Below, in pieces: positions 1 to 5,582 of a stretch of DNA of 5,582 nt (position 1 is the stretch's first letter; every line of letters begins with the position of its first letter). Location: positions 1 to 5,582 of the forward strand of contig CALEIW010000036.1 of assembly GCA_937876055.1 (NCBI GenBank). Reading direction: 5' to 3'. This DNA is from an uncultured euryarchaeote. GTDB lineage: Archaea > Thermoplasmatota > Poseidoniia > Poseidoniales > Thalassarchaeaceae. A model generated the notes under the pieces. That model had not been told where the DNA came from. It saw only the letters and a list, made by a program, of their open reading frames with translations, and searched no databases. The position numbers and the translations under genes are program-made.

Positions 1-2
1 AT

Positions 3-575
3 TGGGATTCCCACGAGTTCCATCCAGTCGTCGATATGCCCGAAGATTACACAATCCTTGATTTGTCAGGGGGTACTTGGACCCCTCCCCAAACCGAATA
101 TAGTGTCGGGAAGTACGATGAATTGAGACCCGGATTATACTCGACTGAACTCTTTTCGGGGGATCGCTTTCTCCATATTGGAATAGATATTGGTGCACCG
201 GTAGGGACGGCCTGTATGGCATTTGCCGAGGGTGAAATTTCTCACTTTGGATACAATGCGGCCGATGGCGACTACGGCCATGTTGTAATAACCAAACATA
301 TTCTAGATGGTGTTCCAATTTGGGCTCTTTACGGTCATCTTGATTCTGCTTCAATAGAAGGTAAGTCAGTGGGTCAGAAGGTGAATGCTGGTGATGAAAT
401 ATGTTGGATGGGAGCCCATCATGAAAATGGTGGTTGGGAGCCTCACCTACATTTTCAACTATCATATCAAGAACCGGAAACTCACGATATGCCCGGTGTT
501 GTAGCGCCTGGTGACCGAGATGAGGCTCTGCAAATCTATCCCGATCCAAGATTGGTTTTGGGTGCTCTCTACTGA
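3..575 (+). CDS. M23/LytM-family zinc metallopeptidase domain protein, 5'-partial
   Basis: The frame is open to the left edge of the window, so the true start probably lies upstream. The first ATG inside is at 36, but the residues before it (FHPVVD and flanks) read like protein, so I treat the gene as 5'-truncated. Numbering from that ATG, the M23 (lysostaphin/LytM) zinc site is complete: HIGID gives ligands H47 and D51, YGHLD places the conserved His at 101, and PHLHF places the HxH pair at 137/139. The family cleaves glycine- or peptide-linked peptidoglycan cross-links. An archaeon lacks murein, so the substrate here is unknown. The tail after HLHF (MPGV, then YPDPRLVLG near the C-terminus) recalls the LytM module found fused between a kinase-like domain and a class III aminotransferase in some bacteria and eukaryotes; here it ends in a stop at 573-575. 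No signal peptide can be judged because the N-terminus is missing. It converges on the PGI/PMI gene with a 7-bp overlap. Confidence 0.85.
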   Translation, partial: WDSHEFHPVVDMPEDYTILDLSGGTWTPPQTEYSVGKYDELRPGLYSTELFSGDRFLHIGIDIGAPVGTACMAFAEGEISHFGYNAADGDYGHVVITKHILDGVPIWALYGHLDSASIEGKSVGQKVNAGDEICWMGAHHENGGWEPHLHFQLSYQEPETHDMPGVVAPGDRDEALQIYPDPRLVLGALY

Positions 576-1609
576 ACTGTAGAAAGATATGTTTTGAGAC
601 CATCAATTGCAGTCATTTCAGATGGGTCGATACCATTCATCACAGCCAATGCGATACTCACCCAATCAGTTATGTGCGCAGCGATTAGAAGGCTCTCAAG
701 GAGAGTTTCTCCTTCACAATCTAGTAACCAAGAATCTCCTGGTTGAAGATTCTCCATCATCCAATTCATTCGCGCGCGCACGCGTGAATGTGTGTGCGGG
801 CTTGAGAGGTATAGCAATGCTTGAGATGATGAGTTTCTATTCCAAGCCACTATCTCATTGTGATTCATTTCTGGTAATTGAACGGGACGGGAAAATCTCT
901 CAGAGTTCTCGTTTATTTGATTTGTAAATCGAACACCAACAGATGCCATTTCATAAGCTGAAACAATGGCGATATCCCGTTCAGACATTCCATTCGCCAT
1001 TGCGGCCACTCTACCATCACCGCCGACTATATCTGCGGATTTCGAGCCAGAGCGTAATCGGTCTAACATCTGGGTGATTTCTTCCTCTGGTGGCCGTGGA
1101 ATAATCCCTAACGCCCAGCAAAGAGATAGTTGACTTCCGAATATATGTCCAAATGCAGAGCGTGGCATTTGCCCAGAAGGAACTGAAATACATAGTGCCT
1201 CATCACTTTGCGAAAGCAAATCCTCCAATTCTCCACCTGAACAGATTCCTACTACAACACCTCCTTCTTCGAGTGCTTGGCGAACGCCATCTAGAGTCTC
1301 CTCAGTATTGCCTGAATATGAGGTCGCCAAAACTAGCCAATCGGGTCCCCACCATGACGGTAAACCGTAGTTATTCCAAACCACAAATGGAAGACCCCCT
1401 GAATCATCGGCTAGGGCTGATAGGAACATCCCTCCCGCACCTGAACCGCCCATTCCTAGGCAGACTACTCCACTCCAATCCATATCTGCTTCGATTTCTA
1501 TCTCTGCAGACATTGCAGCCTCTAGGTCGTCGACAAATTTTCTAGTAAATCCAACCATGTCAGATTTGTCATATTTTTCGAGAAGTGATTCAAAATCTGG
1601 CTCAGACAT
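569..1609 (-). CDS. Bifunctional phosphoglucose/phosphomannose isomerase (SIS domains)
   Basis: A 346-residue cytosolic isomerase that would interconvert glucose-6-P and fructose-6-P, and mannose-6-P and fructose-6-P, linking glycolysis/gluconeogenesis with nucleotide-sugar and glycan supply. Its length is typical of the archaeal PGI/PMI family. The N-terminus has the family signature YDKSDMVGF (13-21). The first SIS domain has the glycine-rich GMGGSGAGG (52-60) and the phosphate-binding SYSGNTEET (97-105). PSGQMPRSA holds the conserved Arg150. NQINEN (230-235) supplies the likely catalytic Glu234, and MNHNE (248-252) supplies His250, the ring-opening histidine in characterised homologues. 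IDGLK near the C-terminus gives Lys339. All expected active-site residues are present. The ATG lies one base after the nmd3 stop (TGA-A-ATG). A strong purine-rich ribosome site, GGGAGAGGAG at 1614-1623, lies inside the last nmd3 codons, so the two genes should be translationally coupled. The TAG stop overlaps the convergent peptidase gene. Confidence 0.93.
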   Translation of the reverse strand: MSEPDFESLLEKYDKSDMVGFTRKFVDDLEAAMSAEIEIEADMDWSGVVCLGMGGSGAGGMFLSALADDSGGLPFVVWNNYGLPSWWGPDWLVLATSYSGNTEETLDGVRQALEEGGVVVGICSGGELEDLLSQSDEALCISVPSGQMPRSAFGHIFGSQLSLCWALGIIPRPPEEEITQMLDRLRSGSKSADIVGGDGRVAAMANGMSERDIAIVSAYEMASVGVRFTNQINENSERFSRPVQLPEMNHNEIVAWNRNSSSQALLYLSSPHTHSRVRARMNWMMENLQPGDSWLLDCEGETLLESLLIAAHITDWVSIALAVMNGIDPSEMTAIDGLKTYLSTVQ

Positions 1610-1610
1610 T

Positions 1611-2663
1611 TCACTCCTCTCCCGTATGTCCTGGCAGCGCCATCCATAAGTCGTCTATGAAAGCGATGCGTAAGTTTGTCCCAGAACCATCATCATCGTA
1701 GGGAAGGGCTACCGTTACCACACGGTAATCTGTAGGGTCCATCACCTCTGCACCAGAACTATCCCGATTCAGCACATCAACCACAATTTGATCGGTAAAC
1801 CTACTCACAACACTGGCCTTTTCCATATCTCTCCAAGTCGCTCCGGTTCGCTCATTTCGGTCCAATCTCCGAAGGGTTGGTCCATCTTTCTGCCAAGCCG
1901 ATACAAGCCAGTTTTCTCTCTTCAGACGAATAACATCACCAAGGCCATATGCTGGTTTGCGATAGGACAATGTTAGCCTAGTGACTTCTGCCCCATCTCT
2001 GATACCCACTAGTGTCGATGTTTCTTTGGTCGTTCCACCAAATCTTCGAACCAATCTTCTAGCCCAAGTTCTTGCCAGGGCTTTTGAACCAAGTTGTAAG
2101 TCCCAACCTCCTGTTACTGGACCTTCTTTGGTGATGAAAAACATCGGGTCTGATTCCAATTCATTGAGTAATTCATTCAGAGTTCCTCTTAGGTCCTTCA
2201 ACTCATCCTCTGATAATCTGCGGCCCGCACTCCTAAGTTGCATGGTCGCCTCAAAATATGCCCCAGCTTTTCTAGTGCAAGTAGGACAAACAGCATTACT
2301 AGTCTGCAATAGAACCTCATGCTGGCCCGAGAATTGGTATCCTTCCAATTCTCCTTCGACATTTACATGGAGGCGAGCGGTTCTCTCATCAATTGGCTGA
2401 TAGGCCATATCTATCGCGACATTACTTGCTCCATCTGTAACTCCGAGATTTTCTCTAAGTCTCAACTCTGCCAATTCCTCGTCTTCAATGGTCACCCAGC
2501 GCTTCTCTACTTCGTGCATTCCGCACTTTGCACAGCGGTGTTGTTGGATGCGCTCAGGCACTTTGGAAAATACAGTTCTAGCCCTCAAACAATCCTCGCA
2601 AAGACGCTCGGATGTGAGTGGAGGGGGTGAGCCACATGCGATGCAAAACGCTGCGCCATCCAT
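1611..2663 (-). CDS. NMD3-family 50S/60S ribosomal subunit assembly factor
   Basis: A 350-residue archaeal NMD3-like protein. In eukaryotes NMD3 binds the 60S subunit and is the adaptor for its nuclear export; archaea have no nucleus, so the presumed role is in late large-subunit assembly or quality control. The zinc-binding N-terminal region carries four CxxC knuckles: C7/C10, C22/C25, C44/C47 and C126/C129. The last is followed by RKAGAYFEATMQLR, a hallmark of the family. The central part contains RRFGGTTKETSTLVG (206-220) and YGLGDVIRLKR (239-249), matching the family's conserved core ahead of a beta-rich C-terminal part. The ATG at 2663 is supported by GGGGGAG at 2668-2674, four bases upstream. 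It follows ccmD after a 104-bp gap with a hairpin, so it may have its own promoter, although I see no convincing TATA box. The downstream isomerase is coupled to it by a one-base gap. The gene marks the host as archaeal. Confidence 0.93.
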   Translation of the reverse strand: MDGAAFCIACGSPPPLTSERLCEDCLRARTVFSKVPERIQQHRCAKCGMHEVEKRWVTIEDEELAELRLRENLGVTDGASNVAIDMAYQPIDERTARLHVNVEGELEGYQFSGQHEVLLQTSNAVCPTCTRKAGAYFEATMQLRSAGRRLSEDELKDLRGTLNELLNELESDPMFFITKEGPVTGGWDLQLGSKALARTWARRLVRRFGGTTKETSTLVGIRDGAEVTRLTLSYRKPAYGLGDVIRLKRENWLVSAWQKDGPTLRRLDRNERTGATWRDMEKASVVSRFTDQIVVDVLNRDSSGAEVMDPTDYRVVTVALPYDDDGSGTNLRIAFIDDLWMALPGHTGEE

Positions 2664-2728
2664 ACTGCTCCCCCGCCAACCGGCAAGCCTGCCCCGTTTG
2701 AAAGGTTGGTGAACCGGTCGAAGGCCAA

Positions 2729-2750
2729 TTCGGCCCCCTTTGGGGCCGAA
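2729..2750. repeat. GC-rich perfect hairpin between ccmD and nmd3
   Basis: A perfect 9-bp inverted repeat: TTCGGCCCC at 2729-2737, loop CTTT at 2738-2741, GGGGCCGAA at 2742-2750. It lies 18 bp past the ccmD stop and about 65 bp before the nmd3 ATG, so it sits in the only real gap within the minus-strand block. Neither side has a long T-tract, which archaeal termination normally uses, so a simple intrinsic terminator is not well supported. It could be an attenuator, an RNA processing or stability element, or a boundary between the two operons. Confidence 0.55.
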
Positions 2751-2767
2751 ATTAGAACAACTTACGA

Positions 2768-2920
2768 TTATTCTTCCTCAGCAGCCTTTGGTTGTTCATC
2801 GGAAAGAGATTCTAACTCTGCCTCTAGAGTGTATATTGATGAGAACAAATCTCTGCTGAACCAAATTACTAGTCCAAGCATGATTGCATAGGCTATGTAG
2901 GCTTCAGCGATACCAGTCAA
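2768..2920 (-). CDS. ccmD: CcmD-like small membrane protein (TTG start)
   Basis: A 50-codon gene that length cut-offs would miss. The proposed start is TTG at 2920-2918, overlapping the ccmC stop as TTGA, with a strong ribosome site GGAGGGG at 2926-2932 and a 5-base spacer; the stop is TAA at 2770-2768. The product has one hydrophobic segment at about residues 4-22 (IAEAYIAYAIMLGLVIW), then an Arg-Asp boundary and a charged tail rich in Glu (TLEAELESL, ending KAAEEE). This is the usual CcmD layout: about 50-70 residues, a single membrane span starting with aromatic/Ala-rich sequence, and a charged helix. CcmD is needed in System I to release heme-loaded CcmE from the CcmABCD complex. The assignment rests mainly on position, length and topology, because CcmD proteins conserve little sequence. 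An internal ATG (residue 14) lies inside the membrane span and is a poor start. Confidence 0.78.
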   Translation of the reverse strand: MTGIAEAYIAYAIMLGLVIWFSRDLFSSIYTLEAELESLSDEQPKAAEEE

Positions 2921-3642
2921 GATATCCCCTCCTGGTCTAGCTCATTCTTTCTATCAGAAACCTCAGCAGCAAGGCGATATCGCTTGTTGGAAAGCAATAG
3001 TAAACCCGTGAATAAAATACACATCAGTCCAAAACTAATCAACAAGAATGAGCGTACATCTGGACTCATTCCTACTGTTTCGGTTGACTCGACAACTAAA
3101 ACCTCAGGATGGGTTGTTTCCCACCAAGTGGTAGCGCCAGCAGTAATAGGTACCAGGGCGAACCCGAATAACCCGACCGCAGATAGAGTGTCTCGAGTTT
3201 GTTGTGTGTCGGGTTGTGATTGACGAGAATAGAGGAGGAATAGGGCAACCGCAGTAAGTAGGGCGAAGGAATTCAATCTCATATCGCCCCAATCCCAAGG
3301 CCGTCCCCATTCCGCAGATGCCCAAATTGGACCCGAAGTAATCACTCCTAATCCAAAGATTACACCTAGGTCGGCACCACTCTGAAAGTAAACCCAAGCT
3401 TCCTCACTGCGCTTGAGATACCACATCAATGAGCCATAAAACAGTACGCTAAATGATAGGAATGAGCACCAAGCGAATGGAACGTGAAGATAGAGAATTC
3501 TGTATGCCTCCGGAGCACCCCAACAGCCTCCTCCAGTACATGGTTTCAGGCCAGGAGCATATTCTAATCCGAGAATTGAAACAAATACAATTCCTGCAAG
3601 CCCGAGATATGTCAAAGCATAACCTGATTCACGGAAATCCAT
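2917..3642 (-). CDS. ccmC: Heme exporter/heme-handling protein CcmC
   Basis: A 241-residue polytopic membrane protein of the heme-handling (HHP) family, which presents heme to the chaperone CcmE on the outer face of the membrane. The diagnostic tryptophan-rich WWD-type motif is at 107-122 (W107, then WGRPWDWGDMR). The two heme-ligand histidines expected in CcmC are H53 (RILYLHVPFAW) and H178 (TWWETTHPE). About six membrane spans fit: roughly 8-26, 53-76, 90-107, 123-138, 153-170 and 198-217. Length and order of motifs match bacterial CcmC (about 240 residues), not the larger CcmF. The ATG is 11 bp after the ccmAB stop, with GGTGA four bases upstream, and the TGA overlaps the ccmD start by 4 bp. 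An unusual point is a CTGGGC cysteine pair (C35, C40) in the first outer loop, close to the H53 heme site. Confidence 0.93.
   Translation of the reverse strand: MDFRESGYALTYLGLAGIVFVSILGLEYAPGLKPCTGGGCWGAPEAYRILYLHVPFAWCSFLSFSVLFYGSLMWYLKRSEEAWVYFQSGADLGVIFGLGVITSGPIWASAEWGRPWDWGDMRLNSFALLTAVALFLLYSRQSQPDTQQTRDTLSAVGLFGFALVPITAGATTWWETTHPEVLVVESTETVGMSPDVRSFLLISFGLMCILFTGLLLLSNKRYRLAAEVSDRKNELDQEGIS
2926..2932 (-). promoter_or_regulatory. Shine-Dalgarno site deciding the ccmD TTG start
   Basis: On the minus strand GGAGGGG lies five bases before the TTG at 2920. It sits inside the final codons of ccmC, so ribosomes finishing ccmC are well placed to restart on ccmD. There is no in-frame ATG or GTG between the upstream in-frame stop (2944-2942) and the TTG, which makes TTG the best-supported start. 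Confidence 0.7.
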
Positions 3643-3653
3643 TTTTTCACCAT

Positions 3654-5096
3654 TTAATCTTCAGGAATTATGACTGCCATTGCCCACAATAAAACCACTG
3701 TCAGCCACGCTATCGCAATATCTACAAATGGTTGACCCAGCGCTAATTCAAAACTCATTCCATTACTCATTATCGAAGTTAGAGCGCTGGTCATTTGTAA
3801 GAATGGCCAGATTAACACTAGTTGTAGTAATATTCCTGCTACGGCGCCCGATCTCGTTAGATCGGATACCATCAGGTGCAAAGCCGAAGCGGCCACACTC
3901 AAATCGATGATTACGAATGCGAATAACCACAGCCACAGCATAACATCAGAATTCATAGTTGAACTGATATCACCAGCGATAACGTACCAAGAGAGGTAAA
4001 TCATCGGTATTGGTAGAATCAAAGAGACTCCCATTATGGAAAACCAACCTCTTGAGCCGGCACCGGACATAGCCCTCCACCAATCACCCGCTCTTTCCTC
4101 AGAGAGTCGTTTGATTATGGCAGGAGTTACGATAGCTGTGATGAATGCAGGAGTTAGAGTTAGAGCGGCCAATAAATCGTAATTTTCACTACTACGAGTG
4201 ATGTCAGTAGACAATGTATAGGCCAGTAATAAGGCTACTAAGGCCGGAACCCCACGTCCAATGGTATCGATTGGATTGCGTCTTTCAAGCCTACAAGCCC
4301 AAGTAACTAACTCCATGTGTGACTCAGCGGAGCAGGGCTCTGGAAGATTTGCAATTTCTAATTTTGAATGCTGGACTTCGCTTGTCAATTCTGAGGTTTC
4401 GCTGATAGTCACAATTTTGTCGCAAGCGGTAATGACTTCGGGGTCGTGAGTTGCAACTAGGATTCCATGACCCCTCTGTGCTAGTGCCCTTAACCAACCT
4501 AACAATAATCCTCTAGATGATTTATCAAGACCCTCTGAAGGTTCATCAAGAAGCACGACTGATGGCTCAGAATTTAGAGCGACTGGAACAAGTGCGGATA
4601 GAACCGCTACCCTTCTCCGCAGACCACCAGAGAGTTTGCAGATTCTATCCTCTGCTCGATGCCCTAGGCCCCATTCAGAGAGGATTTGGTGCAATGCTTT
4701 CGAGTTATCTGCCCGTCCAGCGACTCTGCAAGCGCCACGAATCCTTTCGAATACAGTTTCATCACCAGACATCCCTTCAGTTTGCAAACAAAGTCCGAAT
4801 CCAGTAATATCTCCTCGCTGACCTTCTGAGTCTCTGACGGTAGTTTCGATGCTCCGGTCATTTCTGAGAACTTGCCCCTGGGACATAGGGTGTAATCCTG
4901 CTAAAGATTCCAACAAAGTGGACTTGCCTGATCCGTTTACTCCTAGCAAACCAACAACTTCCCCCCCAGAGAGTGAAAAGTCAACGCCACGAAGCACCTT
5001 ACGGCTACCTCTGTCGACAACCAACCCGCGGGCTGAGAGCAAAGTTCGCGCGCTCACGATATCTGCCACTAGCAGTCTGCGTTTGAGTGGTTCCAT
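3654..5096 (-). CDS. CcmA-CcmB fusion: ABC transporter ATPase joined to permease
   Basis: A single 480-residue polypeptide. Residues about 19-235 are an ABC ATPase with every motif: Walker A GVNGSGKST (52-60), Q-loop Gln105, signature LSGGL (155-159), Walker B VVLLDEP (180-186, catalytic Glu185) and the switch His217 in ATHD. After a linker (about 236-262) comes a CcmB-like permease half (about 263-480, close to CcmB's usual 220 residues) with about six membrane spans; FITAIVTPAIIKRLSEERAGDWW (split at about 318-340) fits the family's cytoplasmic coupling region. In System I, CcmA and CcmB are normally separate and use ATP to release holo-CcmE from CcmC/CcmD. The neighbouring ccmC and ccmD support this role over a generic exporter, which the ATPase half alone would not exclude. 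The start is uncertain: the ATG at 5096 has only a weak AGGGA upstream, and GTG at 5069 or 5057 or TTG at 5042 would give a more usual CcmA N-terminus. No frameshift is seen at the junction. Confidence 0.88.
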   Translation of the reverse strand: MEPLKRRLLVADIVSARTLLSARGLVVDRGSRKVLRGVDFSLSGGEVVGLLGVNGSGKSTLLESLAGLHPMSQGQVLRNDRSIETTVRDSEGQRGDITGFGLCLQTEGMSGDETVFERIRGACRVAGRADNSKALHQILSEWGLGHRAEDRICKLSGGLRRRVAVLSALVPVALNSEPSVVLLDEPSEGLDKSSRGLLLGWLRALAQRGHGILVATHDPEVITACDKIVTISETSELTSEVQHSKLEIANLPEPCSAESHMELVTWACRLERRNPIDTIGRGVPALVALLLAYTLSTDITRSSENYDLLAALTLTPAFITAIVTPAIIKRLSEERAGDWWRAMSGAGSRGWFSIMGVSLILPIPMIYLSWYVIAGDISSTMNSDVMLWLWLFAFVIIDLSVAASALHLMVSDLTRSGAVAGILLQLVLIWPFLQMTSALTSIMSNGMSFELALGQPFVDIAIAWLTVVLLWAMAVIIPED

Positions 5097-5105
5097 CGAA
5101 GTCCC

Positions 5106-5113
5106 TATGCATA
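5106..5113. promoter_or_regulatory. Possible TATA-like palindrome between divergent genes
   Basis: TATGCATA is a perfect 8-bp palindrome and the most AT-rich point in the short gap between the divergent ccmAB and rhomboid genes. As a TATA element for the plus strand it would place transcription start near 5133-5138, just before the proposed rhomboid start at 5145. For the minus strand it would place the start inside the annotated ccmAB 5' end, favouring a downstream ccmAB start codon. This is a spacing argument only; no BRE is clear. Confidence 0.25.
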
Positions 5114-5144
5114 TGAGGGCTCTGTCGAGGCTCGAGGGAGAGGA

Positions 5145-5582
5145 CTGGCTACCGTTGACTATGAGTTTGTTTGGTCCGACCTTACGGGGTCTGATTGGGC
5201 GGCATTGGGGCTGTTTCTAGTAATTGCCACAACACCATACATCGTTGCTTGGAAACAAGACACCAGTGTAGCTCTAGCCACAGTTTTGTCGTTATTATTG
5301 GTAACTTTCTATCAAATGATTATTGACATGGGTTTCCTCGATTTCACACCTATTACCTTCCTTTCAATAATCCCGAAGATTGCAGACCATCCCGACCAAA
5401 TTCATCGCTTCATTACCTCTGCTTGGCTGCATGGAAATTGGATACATGTTCTAGGAAATATATTGGTGATCGCGCTAGCAGGTGTTCCTCTCGAACAAAG
5501 AATGGGGAAACAACGCTGGATTTTGGTTTACTTCCTTGGACTATTAGGAGGCAATATCGCATGGGTGTTAACCCATCCTGAT
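5145..5582 (+). CDS. Rhomboid-family intramembrane serine protease, 3'-partial, start uncertain
   Basis: The frame continues to the window's right edge (146 codons seen). The rhomboid core begins with LHGNWIHVLGN, which matches the conserved H-x4-H-x3-N pattern in the second core helix (H96, H101, N105 from the CTG); in GlpG the equivalent His and Asn help form the oxyanion site. PLEQRMGKQRW follows, equivalent to the G-x-x-x-E-x-R-x-G stretch after that helix. The catalytic GxSG serine and later His should lie beyond the window. Two hydrophobic segments precede the core (about 20-36 and 41-60). The frame is closed upstream by TAG at 5070 and holds no ATG or GTG before the core. The chosen CTG at 5145, preceded by GGGAGAGGA, gives a natural-looking MATVDYEFVW N-terminus. 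TTG at 5205 is the alternative, and a lost base joining it to the ATGs at 5107/5113 in another frame is also possible. It is divergent from ccmAB with about 48 bp between starts. Confidence 0.8.
   Translation, partial: MATVDYEFVWSDLTGSDWAALGLFLVIATTPYIVAWKQDTSVALATVLSLLLVTFYQMIIDMGFLDFTPITFLSIIPKIADHPDQIHRFITSAWLHGNWIHVLGNILVIALAGVPLEQRMGKQRWILVYFLGLLGGNIAWVLTHPD

Noticed and set aside
607..927. Plus-strand open frame of 106 codons just after the M23 gene
   Set aside because: Lies wholly within the isomerase C-terminal half, where the minus-strand catalytic Glu, His and Lys motifs are clear.
1153..1545. Plus-strand open frame of 130 codons
   Set aside because: Antisense shadow of the PGI/PMI SIS domain, whose conserved motifs prove the minus strand is coding.
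1981..2400. Plus-strand open frame of 139 codons
   Set aside because: Antisense shadow of nmd3; composition is Ser/Pro/Leu-rich as expected from a reversed coding strand.
2700..2728. Short inverted motifs (GGTT...AACC, ACCGGT) beside the main hairpin
   Set aside because: Stems of only four bases or simple palindromes, expected by chance in GC-rich sequence.
2706..2891. Plus-strand open frame of 61 codons across the hairpin and ccmD
   Set aside because: Antisense to ccmD, which has the better ribosome site, membrane topology and operon context.
3104..3397. Minus-strand open frame of 97 codons overlapping ccmC in another frame
   Set aside because: Out-of-frame reading of ccmC over its WWD motif region; no independent start signal or family features.
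4849..5220. Plus-strand open frame of 123 codons antisense to the start of ccmAB, continuing into the divergent gap
   Set aside because: It is antisense to the well-supported Walker A region and its product has no recognisable features. Its downstream ATGs (5107, 5113) remain relevant only as possible lost starts for the rhomboid gene.
5107..5220. Small independent plus-strand gene starting at ATG 5107 or 5113
   Set aside because: It would overlap the convincing rhomboid N-terminal frame, has no family features, and ends just inside the first membrane segment of the rhomboid.

Overview
The window looks like a piece of an archaeal chromosome. The strongest sign is a full-length NMD3-family ribosome-export/assembly protein, which is confined to archaea and eukaryotes. 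An archaeal-type bifunctional phosphoglucose/phosphomannose isomerase (PGI/PMI) supports this. The base composition is moderate, the genes are densely packed, and a cytochrome c maturation (Ccm) cluster implies c-type cytochromes and a respiratory lifestyle. Together these suggest a mesophilic marine Thermoplasmatota archaeon of the Poseidoniales (Marine Group II) kind. That lineage is an inference from gene content, not a sequence match.

Layout. At the left edge a plus-strand gene, truncated at its 5' end, encodes a small M23/LytM-type zinc endopeptidase domain protein (3-575). It converges on, and overlaps by 7 bp, a minus-strand block that fills most of the window. Read in its own direction (right to left), the block is: a CcmA-CcmB fusion (5096-3654), ccmC (3642-2917), a very short ccmD-like gene with a TTG start (2920-2768), a 104-bp gap holding a GC-rich hairpin, nmd3 (2663-1611) and the SIS-domain PGI/PMI (1609-569). 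At the right edge, divergent from the ccm genes, a plus-strand rhomboid-family intramembrane protease begins and runs off the window (about 5145-5582).

How the genes work together. The Ccm proteins form the heme-handling and release part of System I cytochrome c biogenesis. The ATPase and permease halves are joined in one polypeptide, CcmC presents heme, and the short CcmD-like membrane protein would hold the complex together. The genes are 11 bp apart (ccmAB-ccmC) and overlapping by 4 bp (ccmC-ccmD), so they look like one translationally coupled operon. The heme chaperone CcmE and the ligase CcmF are not in the window. nmd3 and the isomerase are separated by a single base and form a second coupled pair, which may or may not be read through from the ccm operon.

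The less ordinary points are the short ccmD missed by length cut-offs, the ccmA-ccmB fusion, a cysteine pair in the first outer loop of CcmC, a rhomboid gene with no ATG or GTG start in its frame, and a stand-alone LytM protein in an organism that should lack peptidoglycan. I found no mobile element, CRISPR array, tRNA or rRNA. No gene-free stretch exceeds about 105 bp.
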